Shown piece by piece: positions 23,002 to 36,610 of a DNA stretch of 64,000 nt (position 1 is its first letter; each line of letters begins with the position of its first letter). The notes beneath the pieces are model-generated. The model saw only the letters and a list, made by a program, of their open reading frames with translations. It was not told where the DNA came from and searched no databases. The stretch covers positions 372,001 to 436,000 of the forward strand of contig JAQUVI010000001.1 in assembly GCA_028693445.1 (NCBI GenBank), in the 5' to 3' direction. Origin of the DNA: Candidatus Absconditabacteria bacterium (GTDB lineage Bacteria; Patescibacteriota; Gracilibacteria; Absconditabacterales; Absconditicoccaceae). Position numbers and translations under genes: made by a program.

Positions 23002-23502
23002 ATGGAATTTACAAAAAAAGCATTTAAAGGTCTGAGAGAAAGACAAGCTATGCTTATGGAATCTCAATTTGAACGCAAAAAGTTTACTGCTGAAGATGTG
23101 ATGATTAGACCTATATTTTTATATCTTGAAGATGATATAGAAACAATACTTGAAAAACTTCAATCAGAAGAAATTAATTATTGTGTAGTTGTAGATGAAG
23201 AGAACCATTTTATTGGTGAAATATCTGACGAAATGTTACTAAAAATTATTGCCAATACATCAGTGAATGAGCCACTTGTTAAAATTTTGGATATATGATA
23301 TAAAAGAAGTATCAATTACACACACACCAGAGATTATGTTAAAAAACATAAAAATATTATTACAAAAGAAACGTCTTTATATGAAATCATGAAACTTATA
23401 GATAAAAAGTGATTCCAATTTATACCTGTTGTTGATGAAGAAAAAAAAGTAATATGATTAATTACTCCAAGTAGTATATTGAAATTCGTTTTGGAAATAT
23501 AG
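23002..23502 (+). CDS. CBS-domain protein
   Basis: 166 residues with two CBS motifs: AEDVMIRPIFLYLEDDIETI...NYCVVVDEENHFIGEI and YVKKHKNIITKETSLYEIMK...FIPVVDEEKKVIGLITPS. A stand-alone CBS pair usually binds adenine nucleotides and regulates a partner. Here the likely partners are the neighbouring membrane transport genes, which is inference. Two Gly codons are TGA. Confidence 0.85.
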
Positions 23503-23570
23503 CAATCATTTAATATGTAAAAATGTATTTAATACTATATTTATCAAAATTTATATCATATAATATACAA

Positions 23571-24146
23571 ATGGTAAGAAAATTAATGTCAAAAATAAAA
23601 TATCCAAAATTACTTGTTTTTCTTGTAACAATTTTAATAGCAACCATTATTTTTTGGGAATGAATGCATTCTGAACTTATTAATAATTTTTTCTTGTCTT
23701 TGTGATATAGCTGAGATTTTTTGTGATGATTGCTGTATTCTTATTGATTTACTTCAACTTCAGCAACGGCAATTTTGTTGATAATAGCAAAAGAAAAAGT
23801 TTTGTGGATTTCTATATTGGTCGCTTGAATATGAGCTTTTATTAGTGATCTTGTAATTTATCTTTTTGCTAAAAATTCGTTGCTTCAGGAAGTTACAATG
23901 TTTAAAGAAGAATCGTACGTAATAAAATTCAGAAACTTTCTAAAAAATACATTTTGACGAAGATATAGATATATTATGCCTGTTGTTGCATACATTCTTA
24001 TCATGAGTCCTTTACCAACAGAAATTGGAATAACTATACTAGCAACCAGAAAAAATGTGTCTATGAAATTGTTTATGGTAATTACTTATATATTACATAC
24101 TATAGGAATAGCTACAATTCTTATTATAGGTAAAAACTTTTTTTAA
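23571..24146 (+). CDS. Integral membrane protein, about 5 helices
   Basis: 191 residues, mostly hydrophobic helices: LLVFLVTILIATIIFW, GGLLYSYGFTSTSATAILLI, KVLWISILVAGIGAFISDLVIYLF, RYIMPVVAYILIMSPLPTEIGIT, MVITYILHTIGIATILIIG. The arrangement with an acidic residue in GIGAFISDL and PLPTEIG recalls small VTT/DedA-like proteins, but I cannot assign it firmly. Confidence 0.65.
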
Positions 24147-24272
24147 AAATCACTAACTACATATATTTTTCGTCAAAATATGGGGAAATCGTACTGATTT
24201 TGTTGGATATATTTTGAAAACAAAAAATTCTGATTATACTTATAATGTTTTAATTGCTAATTATATTAATCT

Positions 24273-26900
24273 ATGAAGTACGTATGACTTACCAATCACG
24301 AAGTAAAAAAACTTTTGGAAACTTATGGTTACAATGTGATCAAAGAGCAAAAGAAAAGAAGTTTGCGATCAATTTTACGAGATCAAGTAAAATGAAATTT
24401 TATGGCATATTTTATGGCTGGAGCAGCATTGCTTTCTTTTGCAGTAGGAAAATGAACAACGGGATATTCAATACTTGGCGTAATTTTGGTTATCGTAATT
24501 GTATGATTTTTTCAAGAATATAAAGCAGAAAAAGCTGTTGATGCACTCAAAAATATGCTAGAATCATTTTCTACAGTTATCAGAGATGGCAAAGAAGTTC
24601 AAGTAAATTCAAAAGAATTGGTTCCATGAGATATTATATTATTGGAAACAGGTGAAAAAATTCCTGCTGATTGTGTTATTGTAGAATCAAAAGATTTGAT
24701 GGTAAACGAATCTATCCTTACCTGAGAATCAAAAGAAGTTTCCAAAACAGCTATAAAAGATAAAAAAGCATCTCATCAATCAGAAAATCTTGTTTTTATG
24801 TGAACATATATTGTAAATTGACGCGCTGTTGTTGAAGTTTTGAAAACATGAATGCATACAGAATTTGGTAAAATTGCAGGTATGATTTCCGCAGCAGAAA
24901 AAGAATTACCACTCAAACATAAGATAAATAAATTGGTAAAGTTTATGGCAGCAATTGCAATTGTAGTATCAATAGCTTCTATGTCGATAATGTTTTATAA
25001 TTTAGAATCATGGACTGCTCAGCATATTATAGAAATTATTTTGATCGGTATTGCTCTTATGATTTCTGCTTTCCCAGAATGACTTCCAGTAGTAATGATC
25101 TCCACATTGGCATGATGAGCATACAAAATGGCAAAGAAAAAAGCTATTGTAAATAGAATGTCTATCATAGAAACGCTTGGTGAAACAACAGTAATTTGTA
25201 GTGATAAAACCTGAACAATCACCAAAGGTGAGATGACGGCAAAAGAATTGATTACCTATGATCGTGATGTAGAAATAGAGTGAATTTGATATGATATGCA
25301 AGGAAAGTTTTTAGAAGATAAAAAATCAATTGATCCTATCCAAGACAAAGAAATTTATCAGGTAATAGAATCAGCTGTTTTATGCAACAATGCACATATT
25401 ATCAATCACAAAGAAGGAAGAAAATTTAAGTGAACACCAACAGAAATAGCATTGATGGTTTTGGGACACAAAGCAAATGCTGTAGAAGATATTGTACATT
25501 TCGAAAGACTTGAAGAAGTACCATTCAATTCAGAGAGAAAAATGATGAGCGTGGTTGTAGAAAAAAATTGAAAAAAAATATTGTACAGCAAATGAGCACC
25601 AGAGTTTTTTATGAAACATTGTACCCATGTACAAATAGGAAATCAAATAGTTCCTCTGGATGTAAAAGAAGAACATCATATACGACAAAAAATAACATCA
25701 CTTACCGATAAAAAATATAGAGTATTATGTTTGTGATACAAATATATAGAAAAAAATCAGACGTGAATGTTGGAAGAAAATATTATATTCTTGGGGGCAG
25801 TTTGATTGCAAGATAGCCCAAGAGATTGAGTAAAAGAAGCTATTGAAAAATGTTATGATGCCTGAATAAAGGTAAAAATGATTACCTGAGATAACAAAGA
25901 CACTGCAGTTGCTATCGCAAGAGATGTTGGAATTATCGGAGAAGCAGTAACAGGTGATGAACTAGATAAAATGACCGACGAAGAACTTATCGAAAGAATA
26001 AATAATATTATGATATTTGCCAGAGTGAAACCTGAGCACAAGCTCAGAATCGTAAAAGCCCTCAAAGGGCTGGGTGAGATTGTAACAATGACAGGTGACG
26101 GCGTAAATGACGCACCAGCCCTCAAAGAAGCCCATATCTGAGTGGCTATGTGAATCAATGGAACAGATGTTTCTCGTGAAGCAGCAGATCTTATTTTGGA
26201 AGATGATAACTTCGTAACAATCGTGACAGCAATAGAGGAGTGAAGAACAATATTCAAAAATATTCAAAAATTTGTGGTATATCAAATATCTTGTAATATT
26301 GCAGAATTAGCAACAATATTTTTTGCTGTTTTGATGTGATTGCCAGTTCCTTTAGTAGCAATTCAAATCTTATTTATGAATTTGGTAACAGATAATATGC
26401 CAGCACTTACTCTTTGATTTACAGCAGGTTCTTGATATATTATGAAACTCAAAGCAAGAAGAAATTCTGAAATTCTCAATACCAAGAAAAAGATATTAAT
26501 GGTTGGTGTCTGATTGTTTATGGCCGCATGAGCATTGGTTGTATATTATATTACTTTAAATGTTTTGAACTGGTCTCTGGTAGCTGCACATACAGCAACA
26601 TTGCTTACATTAATTATGTTTGAGGTTAGTAATGCTTTCAATTTTAGATCTCTTTATACTTGATTTTTCAAAACAAATTTATTTAGAAACACACTTTTGA
26701 TCTATGCAGGAGCTGTTTCAATATTGGCAACATTAGCTATTATGTATATTCCATTTTTGCAAAAGATTTTTGAAACAACAGGACTGCCTTGGTATACATG
26801 GTTGGTTACAGCTTTGATGTCATTGTCAATAATTGTGGTAGTAGATATTGCAAAATATATCAATAAAAATTCATTTGAAGATTATTGAACAAATGCTTAA
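24273..26900 (+). CDS. P-type cation-transporting ATPase (P2/Ca2+-type)
   Basis: 875 residues. N-terminal [16 protein letters not shown] (cation ATPase N domain), actuator loop LTGES, M4 SAFPEGLPVV, phosphorylation site CSDKTGTIT, nucleotide binding YSKGAPEFF, hinge [14 protein letters not shown]6 [14 protein letters not shown]. The M4 PEGLP and M6 NxxTDxxPA motifs suit Ca2+ (SERCA/PMR1-like) transport, though Na+ or K+ cannot be excluded. Glycines in the key motifs (PEGLP, TGES, DKTGT) are TGA. A Ca2+/Na+ exchanger gene follows 300 nt downstream. Confidence 0.93.
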
Positions 26901-27134
26901 TTAGAACTTAGGGCTTAGAACTTAGAACTTAGAGCTTAGGTAATTAGAATCGAGTAATAAAAAGAATAAACAAAGGGAAATAATTATCACTAAATCAATA
27001 TTATTTGTAGCCAAAAAGCAGCGATACAATTTTAACTAGACTTTAATTCTAGACAATAATACTGCCTTAATGAGAAATGAATTTTATTGTCTTTTATTGC
27101 GAGATATTTCTGGGAACTTAGAACTTAGGGCTTA
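26901..27134. repeat. Short direct repeats AACTTAGRGCTTAG
   Basis: The word (T)TAGAACTTAGGGCTTAG and close variants occur in tandem at 26901-26940 and again at 27113-27134, in the intergenic space between the P-type ATPase and the exchanger. No ORF or strong hairpin is seen. Confidence 0.5.
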
Positions 27135-27207
27135 AATTTTCTAATAAGCTTGAATTGTTTATCCAAATACTTATCAAATCCCTAACTTTATTAATTAAAT
27201 TAGGTCT

Positions 27208-28407
27208 ATGATATTTGCTATACTAATACTTATTCTTGGATTGTTTCTTTTGGGTTTTGCAGCAAATTATCTTATTATTGCTAGCGTAAGAATTGCTAAT
27301 TATTTCAAAATATCTCCATTGCTTATAGGACTTACAGTAATTGCTTTTGGTACATCTGCACCAGAATTATTCTTGTCTGCCATGGCTGCGCTCAATTGAA
27401 GTTGAGCACTTTCTGTATGAAATGTTATAGGATCAAATATATTTAATCTGGGTTTTATTCTTGGTCTTAGTGCTATAGTTGCACCAATTATAATTCAAAA
27501 AAAAATTGTTTATAGAGATGGTATATTTTTATTGATAATTACTGGTCTTATTTTTGCTATGCTTTGGGATCAACATGTAGCTTGGCGAGAATGAGTAATT
27601 TTACTTCTTTCTTTGGTTTGATACAATAGTTACCTACGGATCAAAAAAGATCCTCTAATGGAAGAAGAAGTTGATTCACCAAAACCAAAATTAAAGAATT
27701 TGTTATATTTGTTTTTCTGATTAATAGCATTGGCTTTTATTCATACAACAACAATAGATGGTCAATTTATAATATCTATTGGTTATTCTTTATATTCTAC
27801 TATTTTTCTGTGAATATTGGCGTTTCTATTTTTTATAGCAGTGTTTAAAAAAGATATTCCAGAATTTCATGATATAGGTAATTGAAATCTATTAAATATC
27901 ATAAAATTGGTAGCAAGTCTTGGTTTGTTGGTAATGGCTTCAGAACATGTAGTAAATTCTGCTGTTTATATTGCACAGGTGTTTGGTCTTTCAGAGCGAG
28001 CAATATGAGCAACAATTGTTGCGGCAGGTACAAGTTTACCTGAAATGGCGGCAACAGTAGCAGCTATTATCAAAAAAAATTATGATATGTGAGTTGGAAA
28101 TGTGATAGGTTCAGATATATTTAATATTTTGGGAATTATAGGAATAAGCTCAGTAATAGCACCATTAAATCTTACTTCAAAATGTATTATTTTGACTAGT
28201 TGTGATACATGATTTTGGCAAATGTTGTTTAGAGATAATATTTTTTCTGTACTTATTTTGTTTCTTACTTTAGGAGTTACTTTCCTTTTTATGAGAACAG
28301 GGCGAAGGCTTTCAAAGCGAGAATGAATCGCTTTGTTTTCTTTTGCTTTATTGAGAATGGTTTTTGAAATAAATCCAAATTTCTTTGTTAAAATTTTTGG
28401 TGGATAA
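27208..28407 (+). CDS. Ca2+/Na+ antiporter, CaCA family
   Basis: 399 residues with the two inverted alpha repeats that form the exchanger pore: FGTSAPELFLS...VGNVIGSNIFN (about 48-90) and GTSLPEMAATVAAIIKK...VGNVIGSDIFN (about 275-310). About ten membrane helices. Exchanges cytosolic Ca2+ for Na+ (or H+). CGA codons in AW-W-EG and SK-W-EG positions fit Trp before EG. Together with the upstream P-type ATPase it forms a Ca2+ export locus. Confidence 0.92.
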
Positions 28408-28438
28408 TATTTTATTATTTTAAAATAAAAAGCTTCTG

Positions 28439-28466
28439 TTGACATAATATATTAAATATATAAAAT
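28439..28466 (+). promoter_or_regulatory. Promoter of the acyltransferase-like gene
   Basis: TTGACA (28439-28444), 16-nt spacer, TAAAAT (28461-28466); ATG at 28504. Confidence 0.5.
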
Positions 28467-28503
28467 TAGTCGTTTGTTTATTTTTTTGTAAATTTTTTAA
28501 AAA

Positions 28504-29571
28504 ATGGTTAACCTTAAACAGGATAAAAACACTGAGCATGCCTATCATAAATATTATCGAGAGAGAAGTGTGAAAAATTGAGTTCCTTTTTCTAAGTTGA
28601 TGAAAGATTGTCTTAATAAAACATATTATCCAATAAAATCAGGGAAGTATGATATAGCTCAAAAATCAATATTTGAAGTATTAAATTCTTATACACATAT
28701 TGTACCATTCGATAGAGAAAAATATGAGTCTGTAATGGCTTCTATTTTAACAGTTCCAGAAGATAAATCATGTTTAATTTTGTTTAATCATGATAATTTT
28801 GCTACAATGACAGCTTTTATTAGAGAAATGTATCAATCTGCCAAAAGGTTGAAACAAAATAATCCAGAACGAGACATTGATTTAAAAAAAATTGTCCATA
28901 CTATCGTAGGTCCTGCTATTACAACTCAAAAACAAATACGTTCTATTAATGGGATATCAAATGTTTTAAAAACCGTACCAGCAAGAGATAATATTCCAGA
29001 AATAAATCCAAAATTAGATGGTATAAGATTGAAGTTTATTAAACATTTTCTTGAACTATCAAATGTTTGATGACAGATTTTTTTGATGGCACCAACAGGA
29101 ACAAGAGATATTATCAATCGAAACAATGATTGAACATTGAAATCAATTATGTTTCAAGATGATGAATCTATTCCTCAAACAACAAAAATAATCAAATTAT
29201 TTGCAGAAAAATGAAATAAAATTGTTTTGGTATGAACAAATGGGGCATGACTTAAAAGACCAGGAGTAAAAAGAGTAAAAGAAAGAGATAATAATCGAAC
29301 TACGGCTGATGTTTATATTGATTCAAAAGAATTGACTTCAAAAGAATGTATATCTTTGATAGAAGAAAAAAAATTAATGGAGACTATTGCATCATTAGTA
29401 AGAGATAATCAATGAAATAGTATAGGACAGACTATAGATTCAGATTTATTTGATATGTATAAATGTTCTGATCAAGAAATAAATATAGAACAAAATAATT
29501 ATCAAAATCATCATTTTCAAGATTCTATACGCAAAAAAATTGTTAGAAAATTGTATGAATTGTTTAAATAA
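28504..29571 (+). CDS. Possible glycerolipid acyltransferase-like protein
   Basis: 355 residues. The segment CLILFNHDNFAT followed ~70 residues later by KTVPARDN and then FLMAPTGTRD resembles the NHxxxxD ... (P)EGTR block order of PlsB/PlsC acyltransferases, but the match is loose (the HxxxxD acid is displaced and EGTR is TGTR). No membrane helix. It has its own promoter. I therefore offer the family only as a hypothesis; otherwise hypothetical. Confidence 0.4.
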
Positions 29572-29656
29572 GTAAACTCTTACTTGCTATTTTACTTGGA
29601 AATCGTAGCATAGACAAACGCAATTATTGCGTATTATTTTATTTATAAAAAAATAA
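29572..29656 (+). promoter_or_regulatory. Intergenic hairpin before the DEAD-box helicase
   Basis: Palindrome ACGCAAT-T-ATTGCGT (29620-29634) followed by a T-rich stretch. It could terminate the upstream gene or form a leader structure of the helicase mRNA. Confidence 0.4.
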
Positions 29657-31055
<1,399 letters not shown>

Positions 31056-31057
<2 letters not shown>

Positions 31058-31083
31058 AAAAGCGGAGAAATCCGCTTTTTTAT
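31056..31083. terminator. Bidirectional terminator between helicase and ABC-F genes
   Basis: AAAAAAGCGGA-GAAA-TCCGCTTTTTT: GC stem, GNRA-type tetraloop, A-run and T-run on either side. It serves both convergent genes. Confidence 0.85.
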
Positions 31084-32549
31084 TTGACTAATTTACCTAG
31101 ATCAACTTTTTCTATATAATCTAATTGATTGACAAATACTTCATCATGACTGACCATAATCATAGCACCTTGATATTTATTTAAAGACTGAGCGATCACA
31201 GGAAGGTGACGAAAATTTATATGGTTTGTTGGTTCATCGAGGATGAGAAGATGCGGTTTTTGGAGGACAAATCTTGCATAACAGAGGAGTCATTTCTGTC
31301 CTTCAGAAAGAGAACCAATAGTATTTTTGAGTAAACCACCTGTAAGTAAAAATTGTGCAGCAACACGATAAATATCTTGATCTGTCATATCCCCAGCAAC
31401 TTCACGAAGATCTTCCCATACAACTTTTTCCATATCCAAAGCGTTGAAATCTTGACTATAATAACCAACTCTTACATCTTCATGAATCATAGCATCATTG
31501 TCATGAGCATTTACCAATTTTTTAAGAAGCGTAGATTTTCCAATACCATTGGGTCCAGATAAAATATATCTTTGTCATTTTTTAATCACAAGAGGTAATT
31601 TATGTGTTACTACTTCATGAGCGGAATTCATTAATCAGATTTTATGTATTGATACAATAGGTCCTACATAATTATCAAATGGAATAATAAATTCTTTGAT
31701 AGTTTTATCATCTTTTCTTACTTCTACAATATTATCTTCAGCTTCTTCTACTTCATCTCTCATTTTGCTAGCTAGTTTGCGCATTTTACCTCATTTATTT
31801 GAGAAGAAATTGATTTTTTCTTTGGCATCAGCAATTTTCTTTTCAGCTCTAGCATTTTGCATTTGTTCTTTTTCTATTTGAGCAGCTATTTGTTCTACAA
31901 CATCATAATAATCTCCCCAATATTGTTCGACTTGGCAACGCATTTTATTGAGATATAAAACCCCATCAGTAAAAAGATTAAGAAAATCAGCATCATGGCT
32001 AATTACCACAACGGTTTTGTCATATGCCATCAAAAAACTAATTAAATCACCAATACCTGTTTTATCTAGATTATTAGTTGGCTCATCAAGTAAAAGAATA
32101 TCAGGATGTTGAATCATCGCATATGCCAACAATAATCTAGCTTGTTGTCATCCAGAAAACTCTTTGATCGGTTTATTTGTTGGGGCATTGAAATTTACTG
32201 CCTTCAAAACTTCAGTAATCTTTCTATCTATTTGATAATCTTTTTCTTCAAACGCGGTTTCAAAAAACTCTTTAATTGTAAGATCTAATTGTTCTCTAGG
32301 AATTACTTGTCTTGCGATAGCAATAGTATTACCATTTACGATATTAATTTTACCAGATTGAGGTGTAAGTTCTCAAGTAATCATCTTAAAAATTGTTGAT
32401 TTTCCAGCTCAGTTTTGTCCCATAATAGTTATTTTGGTGTTTTGACGAAGAGAAAAGCTACTTTCTATCAAAATAGGATGTTTCCCATCATTATAGGCAA
32501 AAGATACATCATCAAAACGAAGAATAACAGGGTTTTGATTATTTGACAT
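31080..32549 (-). CDS. ABC-F family ATPase, second member
   Basis: 489 residues, duplicated ABC domains. Domain 1: GQNGAGKSTIF, FSGGQQARLLLAYA, LLLDEPTNNLD. Linker with charged coiled coil (EKEQMQNARAEKKIADAKEK). Domain 2: [35 protein letters not shown]. Shorter than the copy at 17837 and of a different subfamily. Predicted ribosome-associated factor or resistance-type protein. Confidence 0.92.
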
Positions 32550-32573
32550 AATGTTTATTTTAAAATGTAAATT

Positions 32574-34394
32574 CTATTCTAATTTTCCTTCTTTTTGTGC
32601 TATTTTTCTAGCGTTTTCTGTAAGATAAATTTTTCTAATTCTGATATTTTTTGGGGTTATTTCTACATATTCATCTTGTCCAATATATGCAAGACAGTCT
32701 TCCAATGTCATAGGAACAATTGGTTCTAATCTCATTGCTTCATCATTTCCACTTTCTCTTACGTTTGTTTGTTGTTTATTTTTTGTAAGGTTTACATTCA
32801 TATCTCATGGCTTTGCACTTTCACCAACGATCATTCCAATATACATTTCAGAAGCTGGTTGTATAAATATCACACCTCTTTCTTGTAACTTCCAAATACT
32901 ATATTTCATAGCTTTCCCATTTTCCAAACTAATCATAGATCAAGTTGTTCTTGTTGGAAGATCTCATTTGTGCTCTGTATAATGAGAAAAAGAACTATAC
33001 ATAATTCATTCTCATTTGGTAAGTAATACAAATTTTGACCTAAATCCAAGTAATCATCTTGTTGGTACATCAAATTGTAATGTTGTTAATCCATGATGAG
33101 TCATCATGTCTGTCATTTGTCATTTTCTTTTGGCAAGTATATCTATAATAGTTCAAGACATTGATTCATTAACATTGATAACCACATGCTCAATTGGTTC
33201 CATTTTTTTACCATCTTCCATTTTGAAAATTACTTGTGGAGCAGAAACTTGAAGTTCAAAACCTTCTCTTCTCATAGTTTCAATCAAAACAGAAAGATGA
33301 AGTTCACCTCTTCCTGAAACAGTAAATCTATTTCCTCATTTATCAAAATCTATTTCCAATCACACATTGGTTTGCAATTCTTTTTCTAATCTTTCCATAA
33401 TATTTCTAGAGGTTACCAATTTTCCTTCACGTCATGCAAAAGGTGAATCATTTACTAGAAAATCCATTTTTAATGTTGGTGCATCTACTTTTATATGAGG
33501 AAATGGTTCGCATCATTCAACACCAATAGTTTCTCATACATATATATTTGGTAATCATGCTATAGTTGCGATATCTCCACATTGAGCAATTTTTGTTTCT
33601 ACTCTTGAAAGACCAAGTGTTGTATATAGTTTTGAAATTCTACCTTTTCTTTTGTTTCCATTGTTATCATATACGACAACATCCTGTCATGTACGTACAG
33701 TTCCTTCATAAATTCTTCCAATTCAAAGCCTACCTACAAAATCATCATAACCAAGATTAGCAACTTGCATACGAAATGGTTTATCAGAATAATCTGGTGC
33801 TTCAGGAACTGTTTTTTCTATCAATTCAAACAAGGGAATAATATTTCCTGTTTTTTTTGCTTCTTCAAGATCCTTGAGATCATTAAATGCGTAACCACCT
33901 TTGGCACTACAGTAAATAACTGGAAAATCCATTTGTTCATCTGTAGCTCAAAGCGTAAAAAATAAATCAAAAAGCTGATCAACTACCCAATGTGGTCTAG
34001 CAGTATCTTTATCTATTTTATTGATTACAACGATTGGATTAATACCAAGTTCCAACGACTTTTTGAGTACAAATTTGGTTTGTGGCATGGGTCATTCATA
34101 AGCATCAACAACCAAAAGTACGCTATCAACCATTTTGAGCGCTCTTTCTACTTCACTACCAAAATCAGCATGACCTGGGGTGTCGATAATATTAATTGTA
34201 TTTCCATTGTAATGTACCGAAGTATTTTTGGAATAAATAGTAATACCTCTTTCTTTTTCTTGGTCATTACTATCCATAATCAAAGTCTGATCTTCCATCT
34301 GTTTCATAGTTCCTGATTGGGTAAGGAATGCATCAACTAAGGTTGTTTTTCCATGATCTACATGGGCAATAATTGCTATATTTCTGATAGCCAT
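32574..34394 (-). CDS. typA: Translational GTPase BipA/TypA
   Basis: 606 residues, full length. G1 AHVDHGKTT, switch region [10 protein letters not shown]3 [10 protein letters not shown]4 NKIDK, G5 CSAKGG; then EF-G-like domains with [24 protein letters not shown] and the BipA-specific C-terminal domain ([18 protein letters not shown]). Ribosome-binding GTPase for subunit assembly and stress growth. Read from a long leader holding a terminator-like hairpin. Confidence 0.97.
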
Positions 34395-34412
34395 AATTTC
34401 ACTCTAATGAAT

Positions 34413-34507
34413 AAAAAAAACCGCACAAATGCGGACCTATATAAATAATCAGCGTTGTTTTGATACGATATTGGAATATATTATAAGAAATTTCTAATGA
34501 AAAGCAA
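34413..34507 (-). promoter_or_regulatory. bipA promoter and terminator-like leader (possible attenuator)
   Basis: Minus strand: TTGCTT (34502-34507), 16-nt spacer, TATAAT (34480-34485), start near 34473. The ~80-nt leader contains CCGCA-TTTG-TGCGG (34421-34434) followed by eight T (34413-34420), i.e. a complete intrinsic terminator ending about 20 nt before the bipA ATG. Transcription would stop here unless an alternative structure forms, or the 60-nt product is itself an sRNA. Confidence 0.6.
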
Positions 34508-34603
34508 TAGTGTTTACTATTTCAAAAATCTTATATATTTCCTTGATAAAAAGTCAGAATTAATTAAAGAATTATGTTGATATTTTATTTTTTATTATAT
34601 TGG

Positions 34604-36397
34604 ATGTATCGTACGCATACCTGTTGACAATTGACTTGAAAGAATATAGATGAAAATGTGATTCTTTCATGATGGATAAATAAAGTGAGAAATTTAGGAG
34701 GAATGACATTTATAGATCTTCGTGATAGATATGGGATTACTCAGGTAACATATGATCCAAGCAGACATAATTTTCCATTACCAGAAATAAAATCAGAATA
34801 TGTAGTGCAAATTTCAGGAACAGTTGTTTCTAGGCCAGATTCTATGATAAACAAAGATATGACTACTGGCGAAATTGAAATTTCGCCAACAGAAATAAAA
34901 GTTCTTTCTACATGCAAAGAATTGCCATTTCCTATTGATCATGAAGCTCCTGTAGGAGAAGATATAAGACTAGAATATCGTTATCTTGATCTGAGGAGAG
35001 AAACTATGAAACAAAACATGATTGTTAGGCACAAAATTTACACAGAAACTATCAAATTTTTTGATCAAGAAAATTTCCTTCATATAGAAACACCAGCATT
35101 TGTAAAAAACACGCCAGAATGATCTAGAGAGTTTATAGTTCCTGCAAGATTTGAACCAGGTAAATTTTTTGTACTTCCTCAATCTCCCCAACAACAAAAA
35201 CAAATGTTGATGGTGGCAGGAATGGATAAATATGTACAGATAGCAAGATGCTTTCGTGATGAAGATCCTAGGGGAGATCGTCAACCAGAATTTACGCAAG
35301 TTGATTTTGAAATGTCTTTTGTAGAGCAACAAGATGTTTTGGATATTATTGAGAGATATTATTTATATATTACCAAGACAATTTTCCCTCAAAAGAAAAT
35401 CACACAAGAACCATTTCCTATATATACTTGGTATGAAATGATGGATAAATATTGATCAGATAAACCAGAACTTAGAACTGCAGAATTTGGATTTCAAGAA
35501 CTTAGTGATCGAGGAAAGACTTTGGATTTTGGATTGTTCCAACAATCATCTTCTATCAAAGCAATTTTATTACCAAAATCTCTTAGTAGATCAGAAGCAG
35601 ATAAATACGAATGATTTCTCAAACAATACTGATCCAAAGGATTGGCTTGGTTGTCAATGACTTCTGAGTGACTCAAAGGATCTATATCCAAATTTATTAC
35701 TCCAGAAGCTTTGGAAAAATTACCAAATAAACTCCAAGGAGATTGGACTTTATTGTTTCAAGTAGGGGAATGGGAAGATGTTACAAAATATCTTGGAATG
35801 CTTAGAACAAAACTGATACAAGACCTTGAATCTCTAAAAGATAAAGAAAATGAAGTAAGTTTTGCTCATATAGTAGATTTTCCGTTGTTTGAGACAGGAA
35901 GTGATTGATCGCTTGGTGCTGTTCATCATCCATTTACAAAACCAAAAGATGAAGATATTCCATTTGTAAAAGCATTAGGGAAAAAGATGAGTGAGGGTTG
36001 AGTAATGACAGAAGAAGATAAACAAAAACTTTTATCTATCAAAGCCGACTGTTTTGATATTATTTTCAATGGTAGTGAGGCTTGATGAGGAAGTATTAGA
36101 ATTCATGATAGAGAGCTGCAACATGCAATATTTGCAATTTTATGACTTTCAGAAAAACAAATACAAGAAAGATTCTGACATATGCTCAAGTCATTTGAAT
36201 ATGGAGTACCGCCACATGGTTGATGTGCGTTTGGATTGGATAGAACAGTTATGTTATATCAAAATATGGAAAATATTCGTGAAGTAATCGCTTTCCCCAA
36301 AAATCAAAAATATCGCGATCTTATGATTGATGCTCCAGGAGAAATTGATGAAAATCTATTGAGCGAATTATGATTATCAGTTATTAAAAAAGAATAA
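34604..36397 (+). CDS. aspS: Aspartyl-tRNA synthetase
   Basis: 597-residue class II synthetase. N-terminal anticodon-binding OB fold ([34 protein letters not shown]), motif 2 [19 protein letters not shown], bacterial GAD insert, and motif 3 GVPPHGGCAFGLDR. The start at 34604 restores the canonical YRTHTCG opening with Gly as TGA; an ORF caller using the standard code would start late. Full length. Confidence 0.96.
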
Positions 36398-36420
36398 TCT
36401 TTAATTATTTATATTTACAC

Positions 36421-36555
36421 ATGTTCTTAGATCCTTTTTTCCATCCACTTGCTTGGTGATCTCCAGGGGGAGTTGGGTTTTTCTTACTCTGTCTTGGTGG
36501 ATTTATCTATCTTCTTAGTTTAGCTGATAGAAATAAAGTAAAAGCAAAAAAATAA
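36421..36555 (+). CDS. Small membrane peptide, 44 aa
   Basis: MFLDPFFHPLAWGSPGGVGF then LLCLGGFIYLLSLADR and a lysine-rich tail KVKAKK. One hydrophobic helix with a positively charged end. Starts 23 nt after aspS and is followed by a strong terminator, so it is likely a real last gene of the aspS operon. Family not recognised. One TGA codon. Confidence 0.6.
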
Positions 36556-36562
36556 TTAAATA

Positions 36563-36594
36563 AAAAGCTCACAGAAAAACTGTGAGCTTTTTTG
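36563..36594. terminator. Terminator after the aspS operon
   Basis: AAAGCTCACAG-AAAAA-CTGTGAGCTTT stem with T-run; A-run on the other side lets it also serve the convergent surface-protein gene. Confidence 0.85.
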
Positions 36595-36610
36595 GCTTTT
36601 GGAAGTTGGT

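Noticed and set aside
26901-27134. CRISPR-like array from the AACTTAGRGCTTAG repeats
   Set aside because: The repeats are too short and adjacent, with no uniform spacers.
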